Made by a program: the position numbers and the translations under genes. DNA of 53,591 nucleotides from CAYSCW01 sp964449165 (GTDB taxonomy: Bacteria > Acidobacteriota > Aminicenantia > Aminicenantales > Aminicenantaceae), in assembly GCA_964449165.1 (NCBI GenBank), contig CAYVAT010000021.1, positions 1 to 53,591 of the forward strand. Direction: 5' to 3'. The number at the start of each line of letters is the position of its first letter. Position 1 is the first letter of the stretch. Shown here one piece after another: positions 26,089 through 34,526 of this stretch. Under the pieces are notes generated by a model that saw nothing but the letters and a program-made list of their open reading frames with translations, was not told the DNA's origin and ran no database searches.

Positions 26089-26983
26089 TCTCTCAACAAG
26101 AACGCCTTTCTGGCGGAAAATCTTCTTTCCCGCGCTGCTGTTCCTCTTATGCCTGGGGATCGGATTGCTCTTTTCTGCTGTTTGCACTTCTGGTCTTGAT
26201 CAAAATCAGAAGACAGATTCAAGGGAAGAAGCACTTTCTCTAGAGAAAAAAGAAATCACTATTCGCAACCTCACAGATGAGGCAGTTCAGTACACTATCA
26301 AGCCGGCACATTCCAGGGGAGCTCTGTTGAAAAAAACACTGAAACCGGGCGAGATTGACAGTTTCTCAGGTGATGAGCCTATGGACATCGACTATCAGGT
26401 GAGAGGGGATATGATAATGAACAGGCTGGATCCAGGCTGTTCCTATTCCTTCCGCTACAATGAAAACCATAATCTGGAACTCTTCCTTGGCTCACACGGA
26501 ATGAGTGATGCGGTAGACCTAGCCCCGTTTGTGACTACACCGATGGTGGTGGCTGATAAGATGCTTCATCTGGCCCGGGTGGATAGAGATGATGTGGTTT
26601 TTGATCTTGGCTGCGGTGATGGGAGGATTGTGATTCTAGCAGCCAAAAATTATGGGGCCCGTGGTGTGGGAATCGATATCGATCCGGAGCGGATTCAGGA
26701 GTCAAAAGCCAATGCTCAGAAGGAGGGGGTGGCTGATCTTGTTGAGTTCCGCCTGGAAGATGTCATGAAATCTGATTTCTCTTCAGCAACAGTGGTTACT
26801 CTTTATCTTATTCCAGAATCAAATGAACTTCTGCGCCCTCTTTTGGAGGAACAGCTCAAACCTGACACATATGTTGTCTCCCATAATTATAAAATACCTG
26901 GATGGGAAGAAAAAGAGATACGTTCTGTCTCCCTCGAGGATGAAGAGGGCAGGGAGCACAATATCTTTGTTTATTTGAGGTAA
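26063..26983 (+). CDS. membrane-anchored class I SAM-dependent methyltransferase (paralogue)
   Basis: I prefer the ATG at 26063 (306 aa), since CAGGA lies just before it; an ATG at 26018 would add 15 residues. The basic N-terminus (TRTPFWRK) and one helix at about 20-38 predict an exported body. A beta-rich domain (to about 145) precedes the methyltransferase domain with DLGCGDGRIV near residue 182 and GIDIDPERI. It shares FV-TP, VEFRLED, ATVVTLYL and HNY-IPGW with the gene at 2517-3431. A similar exported methyltransferase family with unknown substrate is widespread in bacteria. Confidence 0.86.
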   Translation: MNPLASNFDLSTRTPFWRKIFFPALLFLLCLGIGLLFSAVCTSGLDQNQKTDSREEALSLEKKEITIRNLTDEAVQYTIKPAHSRGALLKKTLKPGEIDSFSGDEPMDIDYQVRGDMIMNRLDPGCSYSFRYNENHNLELFLGSHGMSDAVDLAPFVTTPMVVADKMLHLARVDRDDVVFDLGCGDGRIVILAAKNYGARGVGIDIDPERIQESKANAQKEGVADLVEFRLEDVMKSDFSSATVVTLYLIPESNELLRPLLEEQLKPDTYVVSHNYKIPGWEEKEIRSVSLEDEEGREHNIFVYLR

Positions 26984-27005
26984 AAAAGAAGGAAGGAGGT
27001 TACCC

Positions 27006-27356
27006 ATGGCAAAAATGCAAGAATCCCAGGAGAGAACTTGGGGTATGTTGTGTCATTTGTCTGCTTTGGCTATGTTTATTATCCCTTTTGGAAATATCAT
27101 TGGCCCATTGGTCATCTGGCTGATTAAGAAAGACGAATCATCCTTTGTGGATGACCAAGGAAAGGAATCCTTGAACTTCCAGATATCGATCACCATCTAC
27201 TGCCTTGTTTCTGCCATGCTGATTTTGGTCATTATCGGAATACTTCTTTTGATCGGTTTAGGAGTTTTAACTCTTGTCCTGATCATCGTGGCATCTGTTA
27301 AATCCAATGCTGGAGAAAAATTTCGCTATCCTTTAACCATTAGACTCATCCAATGA
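27006..27356 (+). CDS. DUF4870 membrane protein
   Basis: The 116-aa protein follows an excellent AAGGAGG site 22 bp after the methyltransferase, so the two may be co-transcribed. It has the DUF4870 (Tic20-like) pattern: SQERTWGMLCHLSALAMFI, then GPLVIWLIKKDESSFVDDQG and KESLNFQISITIY, with three to four membrane helices. Function is unknown for the family. Confidence 0.9.
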   Translation: MAKMQESQERTWGMLCHLSALAMFIIPFGNIIGPLVIWLIKKDESSFVDDQGKESLNFQISITIYCLVSAMLILVIIGILLLIGLGVLTLVLIIVASVKSNAGEKFRYPLTIRLIQ

Positions 27357-27457
27357 TATTTTAATTTATCACTGCCGGTGATTTGATTAAGGGAGAATAA
27401 AAAGGTTGAAATGATCAAAATGATTCATCGATATTTGTATCAAATACAGAAAACCGA

Positions 27458-27778
27458 ATGATGTTTTTCTTTATCGGAGGGGTTCAGCCGAAGACAGTCA
27501 ATCTGGAAAAACAATCCAGAGTCTGTCCTGTGTGCAGTCATACCTCGCTCAACCTGAAAAGGGTGGATCATTATTTAAGTCTTTTTTTTATCCTTCTTTT
27601 TCCGGTGAAAAAAGGGATTCCCTTTCAAATCTGTGATAACTGCCGCTCTATTTTTGATGAACAAGGTTATAAGATCGATATTGAAAAGAAAGAGTGGGGA
27701 GGGAGATGTCCCCATTGCGGCCGTCCTGTAATTCAGGATTTTAACTACTGTCCTTACTGCGGAAAAGCAGTAAGATAA
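27458..27778 (+). CDS. zinc-ribbon protein with two CxxC pairs of pairs
   Basis: The 106-aa protein has eight cysteines in four CxxC pairs: C23/C26, C59/C62, C84/C87 and C98/C101. The first two flank a hydrophobic stretch (DHYLSLFFILLFPVKKG, about 37-53) as in zinc-ribbon membrane-associated proteins; the last two form a classical C-terminal zinc ribbon (CPHCGRP and CPYCGKA). Two zinc sites are likely. No clear ribosome site precedes the ATG. Function unknown. Confidence 0.75.
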   Translation: MMFFFIGGVQPKTVNLEKQSRVCPVCSHTSLNLKRVDHYLSLFFILLFPVKKGIPFQICDNCRSIFDEQGYKIDIEKKEWGGRCPHCGRPVIQDFNYCPYCGKAVR

Positions 27779-27896
27779 TAAGAATGGATTGCACAATTTG
27801 TCCTTTATCATATAATTCGTGAAAGTTGAAGTGCCCAGGAAAGTGGATAGAGGACAGAGTTGCAAATTGAAACAGTTCTCATGCAAGGAGGAATGA

Positions 27897-28841
27897 ATGG
27901 AAAAGCCATCACCCCAAATAAAAAGTATATCCACGGAAATCTTGATAATAGGCAGTGGGCCGGCTGGGTTGACTGCAGGCTTGTATGCTTCAAGAGCCGG
28001 GAGGGAAGCGGTCATTCTTGAAGGAAGTGCAGCTTCGCGGCTTTCTATAGGCTATCAGGTAGAAAATTATCCCGGATTCATTTCCATCGGCAGCCTGGAA
28101 CTTCTGGATAAATTCAAGGAGCATGCCCGGCATTTCGGTGCGGAGATAATGACCGGGGATGCCATAGATTTCAACCTGACTGCTGACCCGAAATTTGTAA
28201 CCTCCAGAGACTCTTTGATCAAAGCCAGGGCTGTTATCCTGGCTACTGGCAGGTCAATATCCAGGAAAGATATGATTCCCGGTGAGGAAAGACTGTTGGG
28301 GATGGGGGTAAGCTATTGTGCCACCTGCGACGGGCCTCTCTACCGGGGCCATAGAGTAGCAGTGGTAGGAAATTCCGATGAAGCAGCTGAAGATATCCTG
28401 GCTCTTGACCAAATGGGATGTGAAGTTTATTGGATTCCAGGAAGCTTAAAAGAACTAGAGGTCACGGAAAAGCTGGTAGAAGAGATCGAAAAAAAGAAGA
28501 TTCCTGTATATAGGAAAGCCCTTGTCAAAGAAATTGCAGGCGACCAGAGGGTAGAAAAAGTCGTTGTGGATAGAGAGGACAGGCGAGAAGAGCTTGAAAT
28601 CTCTGGAGTCTTTATTTTGAGGGGAGCCCCCACGGTTTCTCTGTTTGAAAAGGCAGGGATCGAGCTCGATCATAAAGAATGTATCAGAGTCGATCGTTTC
28701 CAGAGAACCAGTGTTGACGGAGTGTTTGCCGCAGGAGATGTAACTTGTGGAGGACTTCAGGTTATCTCTGCTGCTGGCGAAGGCTGTGTGGCTGCTCTTC
28801 AGGCCATACGGTATTTGAGAGAAAAAGGAAACAAGAAATAA
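27897..28841 (+). CDS. thioredoxin reductase-like flavoprotein lacking usual NADPH motifs
   Basis: The 314-aa protein has the FAD-binding GSGPAGLTAGLYASRAG (residue 19 on), the redox pair C141-ATC-D (CATCD, C141 and C144) and the closing FAD motif GVFAAGDVTCGG. In place of the GGGNSA NADPH loop it has VVGNSDEAAED, and the HRR phosphate-binding motif is absent. Ferredoxin-dependent (FFTR) and related thioredoxin reductases lose the same motifs. It may therefore take electrons from ferredoxin or another donor. AGGAGG precedes the ATG. It faces the methionine sulfoxide reductase gene, which uses thioredoxin. No thioredoxin gene lies in the window. Confidence 0.85.
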   Translation: MEKPSPQIKSISTEILIIGSGPAGLTAGLYASRAGREAVILEGSAASRLSIGYQVENYPGFISIGSLELLDKFKEHARHFGAEIMTGDAIDFNLTADPKFVTSRDSLIKARAVILATGRSISRKDMIPGEERLLGMGVSYCATCDGPLYRGHRVAVVGNSDEAAEDILALDQMGCEVYWIPGSLKELEVTEKLVEEIEKKKIPVYRKALVKEIAGDQRVEKVVVDREDRREELEISGVFILRGAPTVSLFEKAGIELDHKECIRVDRFQRTSVDGVFAAGDVTCGGLQVISAAGEGCVAALQAIRYLREKGNKK

Positions 28842-28882
28842 TTTTTTTCCCCAATGTAGGCTTATTCTCACATTTTGTTTAT

Positions 28883-29908
28883 TTATCCGCGCTTCTTGAG
28901 TTTTTCGTAGTAGCGCTGGTGGTATTCCTCAGCTTCATAAAATTCAGGTGCAGGGATTAGCTCTGTTACAATCGGTTTTCCGAAGCGTCCGGACTTTTCC
29001 AGTTGTTCAATTAACTCTTGTGCAGCTTTTTTCTGTTCCTCGTCGTGGTAGAAGATTACAGATCTGTACTGTGTTCCGATATCCAGGCCCTGGCGGTTGA
29101 TCTGAGTGGGATCATGGAGACTGAAAAAGACTTTCAACAAATCCTTATAGCTCACAACAGAAGGATCAAAAGTTATCCTGACAGCTTCTGCATGGCCGGT
29201 CTTATCCGAGCAGACCTGCTTATAGGTTGGATTTTCCTTATTTCCTCCTGAATATCCCACGACTGTGGAGAGAACGCCTTTGACCTGGCGGAATTTGTGT
29301 TCCACTCCCCAAAAGCAGCCAGCAGCAAAGGTGGCAATTCCAGACTGTTTCTTCTCCTTAGTCATCTCATCCGGTGCTTCCTTTGACTGGGATTCCTGCG
29401 GTTCAAAGTCGAGGGCAGCGGAGTTGATGCAATAATGTTTATAAGCAGGCGGAGGACCGTCATTGAAGACGTGTCCGAGATGGGCGCCACACACCGCACA
29501 GCGCACTTCGGTTCTTTTCATCAACATAGAATAGTCAGTCCTGTATTCAATAAAGCCATCATTCTCAGCAGCGGTGAAGCTGGGCCATCCTGTGCCATGG
29601 TCATATTTTGTCTCTGATCGGAAAAGAGGCGTTCCACATCCAGCACAATGATAAATGCCTTTTTCATAATGGTTGTTATATTTTCCTGAGAGGGCAATCT
29701 CGGTGCCGCCCTCTCTCATTATCCGATATTGTTCCGGGGTCAGTATCTTTTTCCACTCTTCATCTGTTTTTATGACCTTCTTAATCATCGTTTTTTCTCC
29801 GTTTATTTCTATTTCAAGTTGTGCCTCTTGCTTTGACGGCGCATTATTGACGCTGCATCCTATAAGCATCACAATGCCAGTTAAAAGACATATGGCTCTG
29901 TAAATCAT
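28883..29908 (-). CDS. msrBA: fused methionine sulfoxide reductase MsrB-MsrA, lipoprotein-like
   Basis: The 341-aa protein begins with a signal peptide ending in VMLIGCS, a plausible lipobox with Cys near 18. MsrB follows (about 45-165): zinc pairs CAGCG and CAVCG, and catalytic Cys in HYCINSAALDF. MsrA follows (about 190-335) with its catalytic Cys in GCFWGVEH. The enzyme reduces both R- and S-methionine sulfoxide, and an exported form would repair envelope proteins. Order MsrB-MsrA is the reverse of the Neisseria PilB arrangement. A candidate promoter with exact TATAAT lies upstream. Confidence 0.94.
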   Translation of the reverse strand: MIYRAICLLTGIVMLIGCSVNNAPSKQEAQLEIEINGEKTMIKKVIKTDEEWKKILTPEQYRIMREGGTEIALSGKYNNHYEKGIYHCAGCGTPLFRSETKYDHGTGWPSFTAAENDGFIEYRTDYSMLMKRTEVRCAVCGAHLGHVFNDGPPPAYKHYCINSAALDFEPQESQSKEAPDEMTKEKKQSGIATFAAGCFWGVEHKFRQVKGVLSTVVGYSGGNKENPTYKQVCSDKTGHAEAVRITFDPSVVSYKDLLKVFFSLHDPTQINRQGLDIGTQYRSVIFYHDEEQKKAAQELIEQLEKSGRFGKPIVTELIPAPEFYEAEEYHQRYYEKLKKRG

Positions 29909-29942
29909 ATAACCTCTATATTCCTAATATTCCTATAGATTT

Positions 29943-29971
29943 ATTATACTTTAAGTACTCTTAAAAATAAA
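29943..29971 (-). promoter_or_regulatory. candidate promoter of msrBA
   Basis: On the minus strand an exact TATAAT (29948-29943) stands 35 bp before the ATG, with TTTATT (29971-29966) 17 bp upstream as a weak -35 box. Confidence 0.45.
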
Positions 29972-30003
29972 GCCTCAGTTGATGAGGGAATGGCGTTAGA
30001 AAT

Positions 30004-30035
30004 CTGACTGGAGCGAGGACATCTTCCAATGCTCT
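30004..30035. repeat. interspersed repeat, copy 1
   Basis: This 32-bp block matches 53503-53534 at 28 of 32 positions; similarity continues weakly for about 15 bp further. Both copies are intergenic, upstream of a minus-strand gene. No transposase is near either. Confidence 0.65.
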
Positions 30036-30054
30036 CTTTATAACGAAGACAGAG

Positions 30055-30279
30055 ATGTACTCTCCTTTCTTATTGACATTTAAGCTGCTTAGAATATCAT
30101 ATAAAAAGGGGGAAAAACTGAATAAATACCGTTATTTCACTTATTTGGCCTGCGGTTTTATTGTTTTTCTAGTCAGCATCTATGGGTTTATCCTTATTCA
30201 AGGACGACTGAAACTTCCCCCTGATATAAGCATACAGAGATTACTCCGCAAGGAAAAGTCCATGGTCAAGAGCGATTGA
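30055..30279 (+). CDS. small single-helix membrane protein, doubtful
   Basis: The frame encodes 74 aa from an ATG without ribosome site; a CTG at 30118, seven nt after a GGGGG run, would give 53 aa. Either form has one hydrophobic helix (YLACGFIVFLVSIYGFILI) and a basic tail. I know no family. It lies in a patch that looks decayed, just upstream of a beta-barrel tail fragment. Confidence 0.3.
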   Translation: MYSPFLLTFKLLRISYKKGEKLNKYRYFTYLACGFIVFLVSIYGFILIQGRLKLPPDISIQRLLRKEKSMVKSD

Positions 30280-30283
30280 CTTG

Positions 30284-30409
30284 ATGAAATCGGTTCTTGA
30301 TTTCGGATGGGGATTGAGGTATTATCTTCAGCACTTCGTTGTCAGGTTTGATATGGGATTCAGTGATGAGGGAACAGGAGTATATTTCAACTTTGGCCAT
30401 ATCTTTTAG
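30284..30409 (+). pseudogene. orphan C-terminal tail of an outer-membrane beta-barrel (Omp85-like)
   Basis: A 41-codon frame reads two to three amphipathic strands, RFDMGFSDEGTGVYFNFGHI plus a terminal Phe. The RxDxG(F) followed by YFNFGHxF end is the signature of the last strands of BamA/Omp85-type and surface-antigen barrels. The rest of the barrel is absent: a stop codon lies 57 nt upstream in frame. It is best read as the remnant of a deleted gene. Confidence 0.6.
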
Positions 30410-30424
30410 CTGATAGGGAAGAGC

Positions 30425-31174
30425 TTGACATTGGAAGAAAGAGATGTCTCTTGTATTGGGCTTTTTGCCTATGGATTTGTAATTGCCATTTTTCACATTT
30501 TGCCTGTTCTGCTTGTTTCTTATCTTGAGAAACCCTTAACATGGGGTGACACGCTTGATTTTTTAACTCCCTTCGTGGTTATTCCCCTGGCGTATCTTCT
30601 TTTTTATCATACCAGGAGAACGTTGCGCTCATCCAACGATCTGGGCAGAGGACAAAGTTTGTTGGCTAAAATCATCCTGGGCTTCGGGTTCCTTCTATAT
30701 GTGGATGGACACGGTCTTCATCTTTCTTCAAATTCCATTGCCAGGATCATGCAAAACATGAGAGGGTCAGAACTGTTCAATGCGACCTACCTTTTTGATG
30801 AAATCATAAGCCATTTCATGTGGGATGCAGGCGTTTTTTTGATCTCCCTAGGCTTGATATTCATTGCCCTGAGACTTCCTTTTGATTTTCTATCAAAATC
30901 CAACCTTGTCCTTGTTTTAATCGGGGCTATATTCTATGGATTCAATTTTACTGTGAATGGGATTGAGGGACAGACAGTTGTATTCGCTTTTCCTGCGGCC
31001 GCGGTGGGATTTCTTTTATCTTTTATTCTCTATTGGAAGGCCCGCAGAGAAGGGTTTCATAATCCCGTTTATATTTTCTTTGCCACAGCCTATTTCTTGA
31101 GTTTAGTTCTCTTTGCCTATTGGGGACTTTCGCGATCTGGATTTCCTCAGTTCAGTGAGTTGGGCTGGGTATAA
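30425..31174 (+). CDS. seven-helix membrane protein, function unknown
   Basis: The 249-aa product starts at TTG (30425) behind AGGGAAG. It has about seven helices. Polar residues sit in or beside the membrane: DGHGLHLSSNSI near residue 97, DEIISHFMWDAG near residue 125 and NGIEGQT near residue 177. A set of membrane His, Asp and Ser recalls the CREST hydrolases (ceramidase and PGAP3-like), but the match is only by eye. It converges on pepD, with 7 bp between. Confidence 0.7.
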   Translation: MTLEERDVSCIGLFAYGFVIAIFHILPVLLVSYLEKPLTWGDTLDFLTPFVVIPLAYLLFYHTRRTLRSSNDLGRGQSLLAKIILGFGFLLYVDGHGLHLSSNSIARIMQNMRGSELFNATYLFDEIISHFMWDAGVFLISLGLIFIALRLPFDFLSKSNLVLVLIGAIFYGFNFTVNGIEGQTVVFAFPAAAVGFLLSFILYWKARREGFHNPVYIFFATAYFLSLVLFAYWGLSRSGFPQFSELGWV

Positions 31175-31181
31175 AGAGTTT

Positions 31182-32633
31182 CTACACCAATTCAGCAAGG
31201 ATGGTGGTGAGAAATTTCCAGAATTTTTCCACAGATCCGATATGAACTCTTTCCTCTGGAGAATGGGGATGTTCAATAGAGGGACCGAAGGAAATCATAT
31301 CCATACCAGGGAACTTTTCTCCGATGATGCCGCACTCCAGGCCTGCATGCACAGCGCCCACCTCAGGTTCCTTCTGAAAGGTTTTGTTATAGACTTCTTT
31401 TAAGGTCTTTAAAAGAGCAGATTCCAGATTTGGTGCCCAGCCAGGATAGCCTTCGGGCTGCTTGATTTTCGCCCCGGAGAGTTCAGACAGGGCAGCAATG
31501 GTGTTACGCGTCGCTTCCAGAGCTGAAGCGACGGAGCTGCGGCTTGAGCAGATGATTTGGGCATGGTCGGGGTGAGTATGGATGATAGCCAGGTTGGTTG
31601 ATGTCTCCACCAGCTCTTCTATCTCAGGGTGCATGGCGATAACACCATGGGGAAGGCCCAATAAGAAATTGAGCAAAGTTTTTTGATTTTGAGGGGCAAG
31701 GGCTTTTTCTTTTTCTCCATCGGATTTTTCCAGGGAAAAATTGGCTTCTTTTTCTACAGTTTTATATTCGGATTGTATCTTGGCAAAAGCGGTTTTAATA
31801 AAGGATGAAAGAGAAGAAGATTGTCCTTCATCAAGGAAGAAATCAATCCAGGCTTCCCGAGGGATGGCATTTCTTTTGTTCCCTCCTTCCATACGCACCA
31901 GAGAAAAGGAGAAGTCTTTTTGTGCTTGCCAGAGGATGCGGGCCAGCAGTTTGATAGCATTTCCTCTGCCTTGATTGATATCCAGCCCTGAATGGCCTCC
32001 TCTAAAACCATAGACTTTCAGCCTGTACATTTCTCCGTTGGCTTTTTCTCTTATCAGAGGAAGAGTGATTTCTGAATCTGCTCCTCCAGCACATCCGATG
32101 GTAAAAGTGCCCTCTTCCTCGCTGTCGAGGTTGAGGAGCTTTTTGCCCTTGAGAAAGTCGGGCTCAATCTGGGTAGCGCCAGTTAAACCTGTTTCTTCGT
32201 CGACTGTAAAGAGGAATTCCAGCGGTCCGTGGACTAAATCTTTACTTTCCATGATGGCTAGAGAGGCTGCCACTCCAATGCCGTTATCAGAACCAAGAGT
32301 GGTCCCTTTGGCCTGAATCCATTCACCCCCCAGCTCAGCCTGTATGGCATCCTTGGTGAAATCGTGCTCGATATCAGAGTTTTTCTCACAGACCATATCG
32401 AGGTGTCCCTGAAGAATCACAGGATCAGCTTTCTCGTTTCCATGCGAGGCTTCTTTTTCCACAACAATGTTGCCAACCTTGTCTCTTTTCCATGTGAGTG
32501 CCAGTCGTTCAGCCACAGAGATGATGTAGTCACCGAGAGCTTTCTCGTTGCCCGAGCAGTGGGGGATTTTTAAAATTTGTTCAAAATGTTTCCAAAGAAG
32601 TGATGGCTTTAAGCCTTCAAATATGGATGACAT
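31182..32633 (-). CDS. pepD: aminoacyl-histidine (cytosol non-specific) dipeptidase
   Basis: The 483-aa protein is an M20C metallopeptidase. It has GHLDMVCEKN near residue 76 (zinc His, and Asp), the bridging Asp in LGSDNGIGVA, the general base in VDEETGLTGA, and NLDSEEEG, with a dimerisation lid domain at about 205-380. It hydrolyses dipeptides, including Xaa-His. CGGAGG precedes the ATG by 5 nt. It is a soluble cytosolic enzyme, standing alone. Confidence 0.94.
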   Translation of the reverse strand: MSSIFEGLKPSLLWKHFEQILKIPHCSGNEKALGDYIISVAERLALTWKRDKVGNIVVEKEASHGNEKADPVILQGHLDMVCEKNSDIEHDFTKDAIQAELGGEWIQAKGTTLGSDNGIGVAASLAIMESKDLVHGPLEFLFTVDEETGLTGATQIEPDFLKGKKLLNLDSEEEGTFTIGCAGGADSEITLPLIREKANGEMYRLKVYGFRGGHSGLDINQGRGNAIKLLARILWQAQKDFSFSLVRMEGGNKRNAIPREAWIDFFLDEGQSSSLSSFIKTAFAKIQSEYKTVEKEANFSLEKSDGEKEKALAPQNQKTLLNFLLGLPHGVIAMHPEIEELVETSTNLAIIHTHPDHAQIICSSRSSVASALEATRNTIAALSELSGAKIKQPEGYPGWAPNLESALLKTLKEVYNKTFQKEPEVGAVHAGLECGIIGEKFPGMDMISFGPSIEHPHSPEERVHIGSVEKFWKFLTTILAELV

Positions 32634-32749
32634 GCATGCCTCCGATTTAGATTGTTAAGATTAAGGTTAATCCCTAAAAAAGAGGAGAAATAATGACATA
32701 ATTTCCTTTCTTGTGCAAGGAGAATCTTCTGGGTCAGCAGGGAAAGAGG

Positions 32750-32778
32750 TTGACAGAAAGCATGCTTTGTAATAGATA
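32750..32778 (+). promoter_or_regulatory. candidate promoter very close to start codon
   Basis: TTGACA (32750-32755), 17-bp spacer, TAGATA (32773-32778). The ATG at 32790 would be about 5 nt from the transcript start, so the mRNA may be nearly leaderless; no ribosome site is visible there. Confidence 0.35.
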
Positions 32779-32789
32779 AGATACAAGAG

Positions 32790-33380
32790 ATGCCCATAAA
32801 CATCATTATCGCCTGTGTTGCGTGTTATCTTCTGGGTTCTGTTCCATTTTCCTATATAGTGGCCAAAAGGATGAAAGGTGTGGATATTAGAGTTACGGGC
32901 GAGGGAAATGTGGGAGCACGTAATGTCTGGCATGTTGTGGGTAAGAAATACGGCGCCCTGGCAGGGATACTGGATACCTCTAAAGGATTTATGGCCTATT
33001 GGATTGGCTTTTTTCTGGGCCTTTCGCCATGGTGGATTTGGCTTTGCGGCTTTTCTGTAGTCGCCGGTCATGATTTTCCTGTTTTCCTTAGGGGAAGAGG
33101 AGGGAAAGGAGCTGGTTCGGCCATGGGTTTTCTTCTAGGAATGGAGCCTGTCATCATTGTCATTTCGGGAGTTATGATAGGAGCCGTCTATCTGCCCTCC
33201 CGAAATTTTCATCTGGCTATTGGAATAGGGATGGGGAGTATTCCTCTTCTCTGGAAATTTATGCTTGGCAGATCTTGGTTAGAAGTTATGATGGTTCTTT
33301 TTTTTCTTCTGTTTCTGGGTTTAAAAAGGCTTATCGACGAGCCTTACATGCGCAGGATAAAACAGGAATCTGGCTGGTAG
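32790..33380 (+). CDS. PlsY-like glycerol-3-phosphate acyltransferase paralogue, degenerate motifs
   Basis: The 196-aa membrane protein has the PlsY layout of five helices. Motif 1 reads GEGNVGARNVWHV, with Arg for the usual Thr, and motif 2 is GRGGKGAGSAMG. The C-terminal motif 3 (HxxNIxRLLxGxE) is missing; the end reads KRLIDEPYMRRI. The other copy at 47829-48419 keeps motifs 2 and 3, so this one may use another acyl donor or acceptor. It precedes the GT2 gene by 6 bp, suggesting a shared glycolipid pathway. Confidence 0.8.
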   Translation: MPINIIIACVACYLLGSVPFSYIVAKRMKGVDIRVTGEGNVGARNVWHVVGKKYGALAGILDTSKGFMAYWIGFFLGLSPWWIWLCGFSVVAGHDFPVFLRGRGGKGAGSAMGFLLGMEPVIIVISGVMIGAVYLPSRNFHLAIGIGMGSIPLLWKFMLGRSWLEVMMVLFFLLFLGLKRLIDEPYMRRIKQESGW

Positions 33381-33386
33381 AGGATA

Positions 33387-34511
33387 ATGCAGTTCCTTCA
33401 TCTCTTAATCTTTTTCATCCTCCTTCTCCTCTTTCTCAACTTAATCCAGAATCTGAGGAGAATCAGCGGAGAGGAAGAAACAAATTTCTGCATGCCCTAT
33501 CCCTTTGTTTCTGTGCTCGTCCCAGCCAGAAACGAAGAGAAAAATATCCGCAAATGTGTGATGTCGCTTCTTCAATCCGATTATTCCAAGATGGAAATCA
33601 TTGTTCTCGATGATAACTCCAAGGATAGAACCTATGAGATCATGAAAAAACTTGCTGCGCTCGATGACAGATTGAGGATCATTAAAGGGAAAAAGCTTCC
33701 ATCAGGATGGACAGGGAAGAATTGGTCATGTCACCAGCTTGCCCAGGTAGCCAAGGGAGACTGGTTTTTATTCACTGATGCCGATACCCTCCACCAGCCT
33801 CAATCCATATCTGTAGCTTTGGCCTCGGCAGAAAAAGCCAAAGCTGATTTTTTAACTCTCATTCCCGGTCTTGTCGCGAAGACATGGTCGGAGAAACTGT
33901 TCATGCCTATCATACATTTCGCCTTTCTCGTTTTGGTGCCTTTTAAACTCATAAATTATTCCAAAGATGCGAGAATATCTCTTGGGATCGGGCCCTTTCT
34001 TCTGGTTGAAAGGAATCTCTACTTCTCTTGTGGAGGCCATGAGTCGGTCAAGGAAAAGATCGTAGAAGATATGGCTCTGGCGAAAAGAGTGAAGGAAAAA
34101 GAAGGAAAGATTTCTGTTATCGACGGGACCAGGATAATGAATGTGAGATTTTATACTTCTTTCAAGGATGTATGGAAGGGTTTTTCCAAGAATTGCTATG
34201 AAGCTATAGGCGGAGTCCCTCATTATCTTGCCGCCGTACTTCTGGTTTGTTATTTTCTCTTTATTTATCCTTATCTTGCTTTGTGGGAAGCTTTCTCTTC
34301 CCATCAAGCTGTCACTCTTCCTCTGCTTCAGGTGATGATCATTTCTGTCACCAGAGCAGTTCTATCTCTGAGATTTCAGACAAGCCTTATCTACGGACTG
34401 CTTCACCCTTTTAGTATCATTCTGGCCCTTTCTATTCTGGTCAATTCTTTCCGTCTCTCTTTTTTTAAGAAGAAACTGGAGTGGAAGGAAAGATATTATC
34501 TGGCAAAATAA
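33387..34511 (+). CDS. GT2 glycosyltransferase, membrane-bound
   Basis: The 374-aa protein begins with a helix (about 1-22), then a GT-A domain: PFVSVLVPARNEEKNIRKC, the nucleotide-binding VLDDNSKD, the metal motif FTDADT near residue 131 and the acceptor-side region near EDMALAKRVKE. Two to three helices near the C-terminus anchor it. It resembles CrtQ/HpnB-like transferases that act on isoprenoid or lipid acceptors. The preceding PlsY-like gene (6 bp) points to a lipid acceptor. Substrate is not determinable. Confidence 0.87.
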   Translation: MQFLHLLIFFILLLLFLNLIQNLRRISGEEETNFCMPYPFVSVLVPARNEEKNIRKCVMSLLQSDYSKMEIIVLDDNSKDRTYEIMKKLAALDDRLRIIKGKKLPSGWTGKNWSCHQLAQVAKGDWFLFTDADTLHQPQSISVALASAEKAKADFLTLIPGLVAKTWSEKLFMPIIHFAFLVLVPFKLINYSKDARISLGIGPFLLVERNLYFSCGGHESVKEKIVEDMALAKRVKEKEGKISVIDGTRIMNVRFYTSFKDVWKGFSKNCYEAIGGVPHYLAAVLLVCYFLFIYPYLALWEAFSSHQAVTLPLLQVMIISVTRAVLSLRFQTSLIYGLLHPFSIILALSILVNSFRLSFFKKKLEWKERYYLAK

Positions 34512-34526
34512 TCTCGGAGGATAGAG

